Shown piece by piece: positions 1-10,612 of a stretch of DNA of 64,000 nucleotides. The DNA lies in assembly GCF_905171775.1 (NCBI RefSeq), contig NC_053491.1, positions 299,870,252 to 299,934,251 on the forward strand. The letters run 5' to 3'. Both the position numbers and the translations under genes were made by a program. Every line of letters starts with the position of its first letter. Within the stretch, counting starts at the first letter, position 1. Origin of the DNA: Rana temporaria (lineage: Eukaryota; Chordata; Amphibia; Anura; Ranidae). The notes under the pieces are model-generated. The model saw only the letters and a list, made by a program, of their open reading frames with translations. It searched no databases and was not told where the DNA came from.

Positions 1-1104
1 GGCTGAGACGCCTGTCAGTCATCGAGGGCAGGAGAAGACATCGTGGGACGTGGATGCCTAAAACCAGTAAAGGTAAGTGCCGGGCGGAGGGGGAAGAAAG
101 CAATTTACAGGGTACAGTGGGGACAATTGGCACAGCGGCGACCATTAAAGGGCAAAGTGGCTGCGTTTAATGGCATGGCACAGTGGTGACAATGCATGGC
201 ACAGTGGTGACAATGCATGGCACAGCGGCTGCGTTTAATGGCATGGCACAGTGGTGACAATGCATGGCACAGTGGTGACAATGAAAGGCACAGTGGCTGC
301 GTTTAATGGCATGGCACAGTGGTGACAATGCATGGCACAGTGGTGACAATGTATGGCACAGTGGTGACAATGGATGGCACAGTGGCTGCGTTTAATGGCA
401 TGGCACAGTGGTGACAATGGATGGCACAGTGACTGCGTTTAATGGCATGGCACAGTGGTGACAATGTATGGCACAGTGGCTGCGTTTAATGGCATGGCAC
501 AGTGGTGACAATGTATGGCACAGTGACTGCGTTTATTGGCATGGCACAGTGGTGACAATGGATGGCACAGTGACTGCGTTTAATGGCATGGCACAGTGGT
601 GACAATGTATGGCACAGTGGCTGCGTTTAATGGCATGGCACAGTGGTGACAATGGATGGCACAGTGACTGCGTTTAATGGCATGGCACAGTGGTGACAAT
701 GTATGGCACAGTGGCTGCGTTTAATGGCATGGCACAGTGGTGACAATGTATGGCACAGTGGCTGCGTTTAATGGCATGGCACAGTGGTGACAATGGATGG
801 CACAGTGACTGCGTTTAATGGCATGGCACAGTGGTGCAAATTGATGGCACAGTGACTGCATTTGATGGCATGGCACAGTGACTGCGTTTAATGGCATGGC
901 ACAGTGGTGCGAATTGATGGCACAGTGGCTGCATTTGATGGCATGGCACAGTGGTGCAAATTGATGGCACAGTGGCTGCGTTTGATGACATGTAACAGTG
1001 GCTGCGTTTGATGACATGTAACAGTGGCTGCGTTTGGGCACAGTGAGACTGCAATTTTTTTTCCTTTGCGCCCCCCCAAAAATTTTGAGCACCAGCCGCC
1101 ACTG
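1..1104 (-). mobile_element. hAT-type non-autonomous element, one end only
   Basis: On the minus strand the element begins at 1104 with CAGTGGCGGCTGGTGCTC and then runs into a G-rich stretch. The CAG start is typical of hAT ends. It interrupts the gypsy integrase frame: codons for NFDLKA end just to the right, near 1110. The other end lies outside the window or is lost, so the 8-bp duplication expected after 1104 (CTTTCAAG) cannot be tested. Most of the body is a minisatellite. Confidence 0.55.
125..1050. repeat. Minisatellite, two interleaved units (~47 bp)
   Basis: Tandem array alternating GGCACAGTGGTGACAATG with GGCACAGTGGCTGCGTTTAA, about twenty periods with single-base variants. Toward 830-1040 the units change to GTGCAAATTGATG and TTTGATGACATG forms, showing an age gradient. 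Cys/His-rich open frames on the minus strand here are artefacts of the repeat. Confidence 0.95.
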
Positions 1105-2368
1105 CTTTCAAGTCAAAGTTTCTTTTGTTTCTCTGTTCCCGTTTATCCAAATTAGCTTGGGCCTTCTCATAGGCTGTTTTCAAACTGCTTCTTAATCGGT
1201 CTACATAACCCTTGTGAGAAGTTGCAGATGTATGATCCAGAGATACGCCGAAAGCTAAGTCAATTGGTAATCGGGCTTCTCGCCCAAACATCAAACGGTA
1301 AGGTGAGTATCCAGTTGCATCATTTGTAGTGCTGTTATATGCATGCACAATGGCAGCCACGTGCTTGGTCCAATGTTGTTTCTTTTCTGAGCTTAATGTC
1401 CCCAACATATTCAAAGGAGTTCTGTTAAAGCGTTCAGGCTGGGCATCCCCCGGAGGATGATAAGGGGTGGTTCTGGTTCTCTCTATGCTCAATAGATCCA
1501 AAAGCTTCTTTATTAGCTTACTTTCAAAGTCCCTCCCCTGGTCGGAGTGGATGCGTTGTGGTAGTCCATAGTGCACAAAGAATTTCTCTACTAGCACTTT
1601 TGCTACTGTTGAGGACTTCTGGTCCTTAGTTGGATATGCCTGTGCATACCTGGTGAAATGGTCGGTCACAACTAGGACATTTCCTGTTCCACTTAAATCA
1701 GGCTCCAGACAGAGAAAGTCTATACACACCAGTTCCAGAGGTCCCTGACTTTGGAGATGACCCATTGGGGCAGCTTGACGGGGTAAAGTCTTTCTCTGGA
1801 TACACCTGATACAAGAATGACAGTATCCCTCAACTTCAGCCCTCATACAGGGCCAGTAGAACCTGTCTCAGACTAGTTAGAAAGTCCTTTTAGGGCCCAG
1901 ATGACCATGCTGGTCATGGAGTGCAGCTAAAACGGTCTCTCTGTGCTTTCTGGGCAGGAACATCTGCCATTTCTCTTCTGGACCATCAGATGGGCCCCTT
2001 CGGTAAACCACCCCTTGATGTAGCTGCAACCTGTCCCACTCTTTGTGCATTAGCTGTGCTTCTCTTTGGAAGTTAGTGAGGAGCACACCCGGGTCTTGGT
2101 CTTCAAGGGCCTGTGGAACCAATTTTCCAAGGGAATCTTCTTCTAGGTCCTTACTCAGGTCCTTCTTGGACAATTTAGGCAGGCCCTCGCTTCCCATTTG
2201 AGTTACGTTACAGTAATACTTGGGCACTCCCACAGCCGAAACTCCTATCTCTTCAGCTCTGGGTTTTCCTCTCATCTGTAACTTCACTCCTTGATACAGA
2301 GCCCATTTGAGTCCATTCCTTCTCAGAGTCACTTGACCCATGAGGCCTCCTTGATAGGGCATCTGCAT
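1105..2368 (-). pseudogene. Integrase part of gypsy pol
   Basis: The zinc-binding HHCC module crosses the junction of two frames: HDQHGHLG ends the upstream piece (from 2368) and CHSCIRC lies near the start of the downstream piece (1846 to 1105), with a stop and frame change around 1850-1876. The DDE core is readable: Asp in CIDFL, Asp in HSDQGRDF, and Glu in QPERFNR. The FGREARLP segment typical of this clade follows. The C-terminal domain is missing because the frame runs into the hAT-type insert at 1104. The three catalytic acids survive, but the gene is split and truncated. It would insert element cDNA into chromosomes. Confidence 0.9.
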
Positions 2369-3447
2369 CTCTGTTCCCCACTCCTGGTCGATATTTCAGA
2401 CTGAAATTGAATCCTGAGAGGGGGTGGCCAACTATCTACAGTATGTCCTGTAGCATCTAATTTGGCTGTGGTTAACAGATAAGTGAGCGGGTTGTTGTCA
2501 GTTCTCACCACAAACTCAGCTCTGTATAAGTAGTCTCTATCCACTACAGCCCATTTTAGCGCCAAAAATTCAAGTTTATGGGTGGGATAGTTCTTCTCAG
2601 GTGGAGTTAGACTCCTACTCACATAGGCTACAGGGCGTAAATAACCACTTTATTCTTGGTACAGCACCCCTCCTAGTCCCTCTCTACTGGCATCAACGTG
2701 CAGCTCATAGGCCAATACAGGGGCAGTAGTTAAGTTCTTCTTGAGCTGGATGAACGCCTCTTCACACTTGGGGTTCCCCTGGTCCTGAATGGACTCTTTA
2801 GGCTTCCGGGGCCCCAAATTGATCTTTACTGGTCTCACTGATTCAGGAACATCATCTTCCTCTTCGGTTCTCAGCAGTTCATTCAAAGGCCGTGCAATTT
2901 TCGCAAACCCCTCCACAAACCTCCTGTAGTAGGAGCAGAATCCCAGAAATTACCGTAATTCCGTCACATTAGCTGGCCTGGGCCAAGAGGTCACTGCCTC
3001 CAACTTCTCTGGGTCTGTTGATATCCCTTCGGCAGAGACAATGTGGCCAAGATAGTGAACTGATAGATGGTAGAATTGGCACTTTTCTCTGGAGAGCTTT
3101 AGGCATTCATCATGGAGCCTTTTCAGTACCTTTTCCAGTCTCTCTTCATGTTCTTCCAGAGTTCTCTCGAACACAATGATGTCATCCAGATATACCAACA
3201 CTTCAATTGGATTCATGTCCCCTACTGTCTTTTCCATCAATCTTTGGAAAGTGGCTGGAGCCCCTGACAATCCCTGTGGCATGCGGTTAAACTCGAAGAA
3301 ACCCACTGGGGTGATGAAGGCTGTCCTTTCCCTGTCTTCTGGGTGCATGGGAATCTGGTAATAACCACTCTTTAGGTCCATTACACTGAACCATTTGGCT
3401 CCCGACAGACTCTGTAAAGCATCCTCTATCCGAGGAGTGGTATACTG
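2329..3447 (-). pseudogene. Reverse transcriptase and RNase H part of gypsy pol
   Basis: From 3447 downward the frame contains DLKSGYYQIPMHPEDR (motif A), FNRMPQGLSGAPATFQRLM, and the YLDDIIVF active-site box, followed by YLGHIVSAEGI and the connection region. RNase H is split: HVDASREGLGGVLYQE lies in the piece ending near 2650, and EKNYPTHKLEFLALKWAV with RTDNNPLTYLL in the piece ending at 2329. Stops occur near 2650 and 2950. The RT lacks its N-terminal part because of the insertion at 3448. It is homologous to Ty3/gypsy pol and is not functional as it stands. Confidence 0.9.
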
Positions 3448-3479
3448 CAGGCCTCAAAATTTCAAGTACTGAGCCTTAA

Positions 3480-4100
3480 TGCCGCGTACACACCATCGTT
3501 TTCTGCGATGGAAAAAAACGTCATTTTCAAAAACGTCAATTTAATTGACCGTGTGTGGGCAAAAACGTCGTTTTATGTCTTCTAAAAAACGACAGAAAAA
3601 AATTGAAGCATGCTTCAATTTTATGTGTCGTTTTTGGCCGATGTCGTTTTCTGTGTTCTAAACATTGACCGTGTGTACGTAAAAACGTCGATTTAAGCCC
3701 GCGCATGCTCAGAAGCAAGTTAGGAGACGGCAGCGCTCATTCATGTAAAACGACTGTTCAGAATGGAATCAGCACATTCGTTAAGGTGTTTTTCAGCTTA
3801 TAGACAAGAAAACGATATTTAAAGCACAGTCACTGAAAATCACGAATCGTATCTCACCAAACTTTTATTAACACGCAGCAACACGATATCAGCAAAAGAG
3901 GCCGTCTTCCGCATGGAAACGACCCTTTATAGTGACGTCGTGCGTGATTGACGGAACTGCGCTGTGCTAGAGCGTTGTGAAAAAGCGATGGTGTGTATGC
4001 TACGTCGTTGTTCAAATTGAAGTTTGAAAAATGACGTTTTTTTAAAGCACATAAAGCGTCGCATTTTTCCATCGCAGAAAACGATGGTGTGTACGCGGCA
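3480..4100. mobile_element. Harbinger-type MITE (621 bp)
   Basis: Inverted ends of about 32 bp: TGCCGCGTACACACCATCG on the left and CGATGGTGTGTACGCGGCA on the right. Flanking trinucleotides are TAA and TAT, a near match to the 3-bp TWA target of PIF/Harbinger elements. Read in reverse, the interior (3850-3960) matches the promoter-like left part of the long element at 13545 (TATAAAGGG, CCATGCGGA, CTTTTGCTGAT), so this looks like an internal-deletion derivative of that family. Confidence 0.8.
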
Positions 4101-4119
4101 TATGAGTTACTCGCCACCT

Positions 4120-4437
4120 GTTGCCCCAGTGCAGACACCCGACAATACAGACCTGAGACCCCCCCTACAGTGCAGCCCCCCTTACAGTGCAGACACCCCA
4201 CAATACAGACAACCCTGCAGTGCAGCCCCCCTACAATGCAGACACCCCCCTACAGTGCAGACACCCCAAAATACAGACCTGAGACCCCTCACCTACAGTG
4301 CAGCCCCCCTTACAGTGCAGACACCCCTACAGTGCAGCCCCCCTACAATGCAGACACCCCCCTACAGTGCAGACACCCCACAATACAGACCTGAGACCCC
4401 CCCTACAGTGCAGCCCCCCTTACAGTGCCTTGCACAC
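4120..4437. repeat. Minisatellite of CAGTGCAG-type units
   Basis: Repeats built from CCTACAGTGCAGCCCCC, TTACAGTGCAGACACC and ACAATACAGACCTGAGACC, in a higher-order period of roughly 55-60 bp. It lies in the hAT-like insert next to the gypsy junction. Confidence 0.9.
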
Positions 4438-5455
4438 CCGACATATTGGAGAATAGCTTTTGCCACCTGTCAAGTTGAGCTTTTGCCCTCTCTTCCCATT
4501 CTGGTGGAAGATTTGTGCCGTCAGGGTGGTAGCCCCCTTTGAGGTCTTCTACCTTCTTTCTCTCTTATAGGTCAGAGGGAGCAACTGGGGTGGCTTGGTG
4601 TACATGGCCCAGTAGAATTCTGGCTGGCACTTCCACAGGGCTGGTGGTAGCATTCCTAATGCTGACGGACACCCTTCCATGATTTCTCTCCAACACCTTC
4701 AGTGGGATTACCTCTGGTATCACTTCCACTCCTTCTGAGTGTCCAGCAGGGTCAGGCTCGAGAACAAGGAACGGGCCTGGCTGGGACCAGGTAAGCTTTA
4801 CAGAGGCCCTCAAGCAGGTCACTTCACCTGGTTGTAAGATCTTCGCTGTCTTGTCCAGCCGCCAGATCTTACCCACTCCTTCAGGGGCCTTCTTCTCCAT
4901 CACTAACTGTTGATAGACCCTCCGTAACATGGGATGGACTTTGGGTGATGAGGCCTCTGCCCCCTCCGTTAGAGGGATCAAAAGTCTCCTGACTAAATCA
5001 GTGTTTGTCCCTATAATAAGAGAGCTCTTGTGGGCCCCTGGTGGCCGGGGGCAGACTACGACCAGGGTGTCAGAGGTCTCTGCTGCTCCTGAAGGGTCAA
5101 AGGTCAACTGGATTGGTAAGTATCCATCATAAGGGAAACTCAGAGTCCCAATACCCCATATTCCCAATTCTTCCAGTTTCTGTAGGGGCAAGTGAGAAAG
5201 GTGTCGGTCATAGAAGTCTCTATACAAAAGAGTCATTTGAGCTCCTGTATCCAGAAGGGCCTTGGTATAGATCCCTTCCACTTGAATGGAAACTAGTGGG
5301 GAAGGCCCCACAACATTTTCAGGAAATTTTCTGGGTGTAGTTTTTCCTTTTGGCTCTGTAACCTGCACCCTTACCCCTTTCTGTATTAGGGTTCTTTCTG
5401 GCTTCCACCCATCCATGCGGGGAAGAGGTGAAATGTGGCTTTGAAAAAGGTCCAT
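4438..5455 (-). pseudogene. Aspartyl protease and start of gypsy pol
   Basis: Frame from 5455 to a TAA near 4565. The retropepsin signature is LLDTGAQMTLLYRDF, about 70 residues in, and the flap-region equivalent GTLSFPYDGYLP follows. After the TAA at 4565 the same frame stays open toward 4438 (ERKKVEDLKGGYHPDGTN and beyond), which suggests a longer pol interrupted by that stop and then by the insertion at 4437. The frame overlaps the end of gag by about 70 bp and is in the -1 register relative to it, which fits expression by ribosomal frameshifting. A slippery site was not identified. Confidence 0.85.
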
Positions 5456-6867
5456 TTTCCCTCCTTGATCTCTTTGCTTTCTTTGTCCTTTTGGAGTTGT
5501 CTACAGTAGGCGGGCACCCGGTTGACTCCTTCACCGCGGGGCCCTCTGAAGTTTTCTGCCCTTTTGTGCACTTGCTGATTAGCTTTAGCTGGGCTGGGAC
5601 AAACTTCCCTCATATGTCCTACTCCTCCAAAGCTGAAGCAAATTATGGGCCTCCTTGGCTTCCTGGCTTGATCACTCTGCCGACAGGTGGACTTCTCTGG
5701 CTCCTCTTGTTTGGTTTGGTAAGGCAATACCTCTGCCTGACTGGTCAATGCGACCACCATTTCCATCAGCTGGGACACTTGCATCTTTAGAAGCTCGACC
5801 TGAGAGCCGCCGTCCTCTGTGCTTACTACTCGAACTCGTGCTGGGAGCTCTGGTGGTTGGTGCCTATTCTTTTGATCCAGTAAGACCTCTTCCTCTCTAA
5901 TCATCCGAATCAAGTCAGGGTTTTCTAACACGCTGCCCCCTTGTCGGGTTCGTAACAGAAGGGCAATGGGATCCATAGGCTGAGCTCCCCTTAAAACTTG
6001 TTAGGCTCTGGTCTCATCCACCTTTCCTGGGTCCATTCCCTTTTTCAACAGGATCTGATGCAGGATCTTATCTAGTCGCCCAACAAATTCAGACAACTTC
6101 TCTCCTGGTTTTTGATAACAGTGTTCTAATTGGTAGCGGAGTTCAATGGTGTTTTCAGTCCTCCCAAACACACTCTGTAGAACATCTAGATAATCCTGTG
6201 CGGCACAGTCCTTTCTGCTAAGTTTAAGATTACGTATGACCTCTAATGCTGGTCCCCTTAGACTCTCTATAACCCTTTGCTTCTTGTGCTTCTCGGGTAT
6301 TTCCCACTCTTCCAGAGCCTGGGTGGCGTGGTCCAGCCACTCCTCAAATCCATCCTCTGATGAGGGTACTGGTTGTCTCCCAGAGAAGGTTCTGAGCTCC
6401 CTGTATCCAGTCATCAGGTAATCTGGGGAATCCTTCTTGCACTGAGCCACAATTTCTCCTAACACAGCACATAACTCTGGGCCAAGAGTATTTAGTGATG
6501 AGGAGCCAGGACCCCCTGTCCGTTGTTCTCTATCCCTTCTTGGTCTAAGTGGGCTAGAAGGGGTGTGACCCCCTTGTTCTTCAGCAGGGTGTATTAGGAA
6601 AAGTTCTACTTGGTCTGCTGTCTTTATGCTAGCACCTTTAAAATAGTCTGAGAGTCCTTTCTTCCACTCACATAGGGCATATGTGTGAGGATTGGCACTA
6701 TCCATTTGCATCTCCACCACCCATGGCTTCCTATCTGTGGATAAAGTCCTCAGGACTGGGAGCAACTTTTCCTCTGTCCAGGCTTCTCCCTTAATCTCGA
6801 CCACTAAGCCATTTCTTAAGGTGACATTTTCTTCTCTGCACCACCTGGCTGCAGCAGCAGCATCCAT
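5386..6867 (-). pseudogene. gypsy gag with one in-frame stop and a damaged zinc knuckle
   Basis: I chose the ATG at 6867 (MDAAAAARWCREENV), about 60 bases downstream of the primer binding site; an earlier in-frame ATG at 7077 lies inside the LTR. The frame reaches a TAA at 6001-6003 and continues in the same register to 5386, so one stop splits gag. The N-terminal half has capsid-like helices (EEWLDHATQALEEWEIPEKHK; LEHCYQKPGEKLSEFVGRL). The C-terminal part has one knuckle-like segment, CFSFGGVGHMREVC, in which the second cysteine is Phe, so metal binding is probably lost. Gag would package element RNA. The stop could be read-through or decay; decay is more likely given the rest of the element. 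Confidence 0.8.
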
Positions 6868-6930
6868 GGCTGGTCCTGGCAAGGGTGAGGTTAAATATAA
6901 AGGGAATTTTTTTGATTTCAGAGAAGTAGA

Positions 6931-6948
6931 ATCCCGGACGAGCCCCCA
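6931..6948 (-). other. Primer binding site matching tRNA-Pro
   Basis: The minus strand reads TGGGGGCTCGTCCGGGAT, the 18-base complement of the tRNA-Pro 3' end used by gammaretroviruses such as MLV (recognised from memory). It lies two bases after the LTR end (CTACA at 6951-6955 on the minus strand). Confidence 0.9.
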
Positions 6949-6950
6949 CG

Positions 6951-8114
6951 TGTAGCGGTACTCCCGTAGGAGCTGCTGATTAGTTTTGAGTCTACTCTCT
7001 GACCTATCAGCCCCTTTAAGTGGCTCGAACCCTCCCTTGGCAAAACAGGCAAATGTAAAATGTATTGTGAGTCCCACGTGACATGCAATAATGTTGTTAC
7101 CTCCTTCTGAATGCAGTGCTCAGGAGCAAACACACCTCACACAGTCAATATAGTAAACCAAGGGTAACTTTACTTGGCATGTAAAAAGATAGAAGAGCAA
7201 ACAGCAGTTTACAAATATATATATATATATATAGTTGACTCTGCAAGGGCCCTTGTAAGAGTCAATAAGAACAAAACTGAAGGGTTAATGTTATCAAATC
7301 TGCAAGTAGCTATAAGTAGTCTATGCTCACGATTCCTTTAAGTACAGTTGCTGGTAATCTCAATTAGGCCTGGCCCAGATAACTCCAGAATGTTCCTCAG
7401 TGGTGAAGTCTTTTGTAGATACGTTGGTGCACTTTAACTTATGTGTAATCCAAGGATATTCAAGATAAGTCTAACGGTATGATCAATACATGTGATTGTG
7501 GAATGATCCTTAAGTTAGTATAGGTCAGCTCGGCTAGCGTGACTTTCAGATGTTATCTCTCTAGATGAAATCAGTATACAGCGCGCTATTCTGATTTGTG
7601 GAGCACTGAGAGTCACAAGGCTAAGATAGTATTTAAAGTCTGGGCTTCTACCCTCTCACCCGAACAGGCCTAGTCCGCCTGGGTTTCTCACGACAGATCT
7701 GCTGATCAGTGACCACTCCGCAACACACAGTCTCCGGTCTCTGTCTCTCCACTGTTATAATCGTCAGCTGGCGGGTGACTCCGGTCTCTTGGAAGCACCA
7801 ACTGGACACACTTGATCTTGTCTCTCTCCGGATGTCTGATCCTCCAGTGAATTCAGGCCCAGGCTTCCGGCCTAGTTGCTTGGCTGCAGTGCTCTCCCTT
7901 GTTCCGCAGAGGGGAGAATGCCAGTCCCAAGAGAGAGAATTCAGCCTTTAAGTAACCTCCCCCATAAAGCTGTGCGGAGGTGTCATGTGCTCTGGGAAGC
8001 CAATGCATTATGGGTACTGTAGTCTATTTCTACTAATGTCAATGGAGTCCTTTTCTCCTAGTACTTTGAATCCCACAATGCATTGCTTTAGGAAGAAAAT
8101 AAACGCATATAAAC
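6951..8114 (-). repeat. 5' LTR of the gypsy element
   Basis: The inner edge is fixed by the primer binding site: on the plus strand the LTR begins TGTAGCGGTACTCC at 6951. The outer edge is less sure; ATAAACA near 8114 gives TG...CA ends, and chromovirus coding begins soon after. A short (AT)n lies at 7216-7233. No second LTR is available for comparison. Confidence 0.65.
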
Positions 8115-8146
8115 ATCGTAACTGAAACTCCTGGGAGGATTTAGGT

Positions 8147-8794
8147 ATGCATAATTATCAAATAGCCCATGATAGTATGACCCCGCTACATAAGAAAGAT
8201 GTCAAACATTATGTGGCCTCATGCCCGACCTGTGCACGCAGTAAGACTCCCCGAGCGTCTCCTTTGGAGTTGCTCCAGCCACTCCCTGTTCCATCAAGAC
8301 CATGGGGCTCAATTTCTATGGACTGGTATATTTACCTCCCTCAAGAGAAATGACCACTATCTTGGTTGTTGTTGACCGTCACACTAAGATGGCTCATTTT
8401 ATACCTGTTAAGGGGGTAACTTCAGCTGAACAAACTGCTGAGTTAATGCTTCGAGAAGTATTTACACTACATGGAATCCCTGACAATTTTGGAAAAACCT
8501 TTGCTCAGCCTTAGGTGTAACAGCTAATCTGTCTTTTGCTTTTCATCCCCAGTCTAATGGTCAGACTGAGAGGACCAATCAAACCTTGGAGCAGTACCTT
8601 CAATGTTTTGTCAGTTATCTTTAGGATGACTGGGTGGATTTTCTTTCTACAGCAGAGTTTGCATATAACAATTCTAAACATAGCTCCACTTCTCAAAGTC
8701 CTTTTTATTTAAACAACGAGTATCATCCAGTTTGTATTCCTGATCTCCCTATCTCAACTCCAATTCCTTCTGTTACCAACAGATTAAATACATT
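8147..8794 (+). pseudogene. Chromovirus integrase, zinc and core region
   Basis: The CPTCARSKTPR half of the HHCC finger is followed by WGSISMDWYIYLP with the first catalytic Asp and by LVVVDRHTKMAHFIP. The segment normally carrying the second Asp is deleted: HGIPDNFGKT runs straight into a stop near 8515. The Glu region survives in another frame (HPQSNGQTERTNQTLEQ), with a further stop near 8622. AEFAYNNSKHSSTSQSPF follows. The frame is then cut at 8794 by the fold-back element. Inactive. Confidence 0.9.
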
Positions 8795-8892
8795 AGACAA
8801 GTGGGTGACTAAAGCGCTAGCCAACAGTGAAAATTAAAAGTGACCAGTGAAAAACAAAATGCTGCTCAAATCTAAAATGTGCTAACAACAAA

Positions 8893-9557
8893 TAAAGGTC
8901 TGAATAAAGAATGATGAGCGCAAACTGAAAATCTAAAAGTGAATATAAAGACAGTCCATAAGGGACTGATAACAATCAATAAAGATATGCAGTGAATTCA
9001 AAATTAGTGAAATAACCCAAAACTGATAATAAATCCAAAAATAAAAGTCCAAATATATAAATCAAAGTTTGGATAAATCAATCTAGTGTGCCAGTGATAA
9101 ACAAAACTTCTGCACTTCGGGCATCAATGTGGACAATCTTGATAACTCTTTGCTTAGCCTGGGCTCGCAGTGCGCTTACCTCCAGACACTAGGTCATGCG
9201 TGTCAACGAAATCCTCCCAAAACTGGAACAGAATCCAAACAGTGGGTAACACGTGTTGCACGGAATCTTCCCAGTGCTGAGATAGAATCGAGGGGCGTTC
9301 TCTGTATCCAATACCAGTATAGGTCCAGGCACAGCGAAGTCGACTCCACAGGATAGCCACAAGGTGTATCAGGAGCAAATGTAGAAATAAAAAGCTCTCA
9401 TGGTGAAGTATGCAAGCACTTTAAAATTTAATAAAGGTAAAAATGTGCTTACATTGAAAAAACGAATAAAACGCCAAACAGCGGCACTTCCGGTGGACGG
9501 TCAGGGTGTCACGTCACTTCCGGTCACATCTAACCTTATGCATTACGTCACGACACG
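8893..9557 (+). repeat. Left arm of ~660-bp inverted repeat
   Basis: Pairs with 9578-10232. Translations of opposite strands of the two arms differ at only one to a few residues, so identity is very high. It holds no recognisable gene. Confidence 0.95.
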
Positions 9558-9577
9558 TGACTTCATCGGAGGTTCTC

Positions 9578-10232
9578 CGTGTCGTGACGTAATGCATAAG
9601 GTTAGATGTGACCGGAAGTGACGTGACACCCTGACCGTCCACCGGAAGTGCCGCTGTTTGGCGTTTTATTCGTTTTTTCAATGTAAGCACATTTTTACCT
9701 TTATTAAATTTTAAAGTGCTTGCATACTTCACCATGAGAGCTTTTTATTTCTACATTTGCTCCTGATACACCTTGTGGCTATCCTGTGGAGTCGACTTCG
9801 CTGTGCCTGGACCTATACTGGTATTGGATACAGAGAACGCCCCTCGATTCTATCTCAGCACTGGGAAGATTCCGTGCAACACGTGTTACCCACTGTTTGG
9901 ATTCTGTTCCAGTTTTGGGAGGATTTCGTTGACACGCATGACCTAGTGTCTAGAGGTAAGCGCACTGCGAGCCCAGGCTAAGCAAAGAGTTATCAAGATT
10001 GTCCACATTGATGCCCGAAGTGCAGAAGTTTTGTTTATCACTGGCACACTAGATTGATTTATCCAAACTTTGATTTATATATTTGGACTTTTATTTTTGG
10101 ATTTATTATCAGTTTTGGGTTATTTCACTAATTTTGAATTCACTGCATATCTTTATTGATTGTTATCAGTCCCTTATGGACTGTCTTTATATTCACTTTT
10201 AGATTTTCAGTTTGCGCTCATCATTCTTTATT
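9578..10232 (-). repeat. Right arm of ~660-bp inverted repeat
   Basis: Reverse complement of 8893-9557. The unpaired centre, TGACTTCATCGGAGGTTCTC, is 20 bases. Open frames here are mirror images of those in the other arm and are not considered genes. Confidence 0.95.
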
Positions 10233-10247
10233 CAGATTAAATACATT

Positions 10248-10612
10248 GCAGGATATTCGTTAGAAATTTATCGAAAACTTTGAGGGAGGCTCAGGAATGT
10301 TACAAGAAGGCTGCAGATAGACATCACAGATCACTTCCTACCTTTCATGTGGGTGACAAAGTTTGGTTATCAACCAAAAATTTGAAGGTCCATGTTTCAT
10401 CTGCAAAGCTGGGCCAGAAGTTTGTAGGACCATTCAAGATTTCTGCTCAAATCAATCCGGTTACCTTTCGCCTAAAACTTCTAGCTACTTAAACCATTTA
10501 GTGAAAATCCCTTTCCTGGAAGAACTTTTCTACCTCCTCCACCTGTTGAGGTATAGGGTGAAGTAGAATTTGTGGTGGAAAAAATTCTTGATTCCAGGAT
10601 CTTTAGAAACAA
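10248..10612 (+). pseudogene. Chromovirus integrase C-terminal domain
   Basis: Resumes directly after the duplicated target. After one stop and frame change it reads REAQECYKKAADRHHR, then FHVGDKVWLSTKNLK and GQKFVGPFKISAQINPV, the GPY/F-type C-terminal domain of gypsy integrases. The frame degrades near 10490 and is cut at 10612 by the MITE. Confidence 0.88.

Larger units (their letters stand above)
3448..4437. mobile_element. hAT-like insertion in gypsy pol, carrying a MITE and a minisatellite
   Basis: Starts CAGGCCTCAAAATTTC at 3448 and interrupts the gypsy frame between RT and protease. The same repeat, in the opposite orientation, occurs at 25790-25890 (GACTTGAAATTTTGAGCCCTG), where the stretch split here by the MITE is continuous. 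The right end is unclear, because gypsy coding resumes near 4438 straight after the tandem array. Confidence 0.55.
1105..8114 (-). mobile_element. Ty3/gypsy-class LTR retrotransposon, tRNA-Pro primed, defective
   Basis: Reading the minus strand from 8114: an LTR, a primer binding site, gag, protease, reverse transcriptase, RNase H and integrase, in Ty3/gypsy order. The 3' LTR is not seen; a hAT-type element replaces the sequence after the integrase. The body is broken by in-frame stops and by a ~1 kb insertion (3448-4437) that separates protease from RT and removes the start of RT. No envelope gene is visible. Confidence 0.9.
8795..10233. mobile_element. Fold-back element, probably Penelope-like ends without coding sequence
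   Basis: A 1.44 kb insert flanked by AGATTAAATACATT at 8781-8794 and 10234-10247. Removing it restores the chromovirus integrase frame (TNRLNTL continuing into QDIR). It consists of two nearly identical inverted arms around a ~20-bp spacer plus a 98-bp unpaired left extension. Sequence style (GTGACGTAATGCAT, TTTGGACTTTTATTTTTGG) and the long target duplication resemble the arms of the Penelope-like elements at 31460 and 51554, so I infer the same class. A palindromic DNA transposon is the alternative. Confidence 0.7.

Noticed and set aside
125..1050. Possible CRISPR-like array or Cys/His zinc-finger protein
   Set aside because: Units are directly adjacent with no unique spacers, and the context is a eukaryotic transposon. 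The Cys/His pattern is repeat periodicity, not finger spacing.
9400..9981. Pairs of mirror open frames of ~74 codons
   Set aside because: They are the two arms of the palindrome read on opposite strands; no domain or codon evidence.
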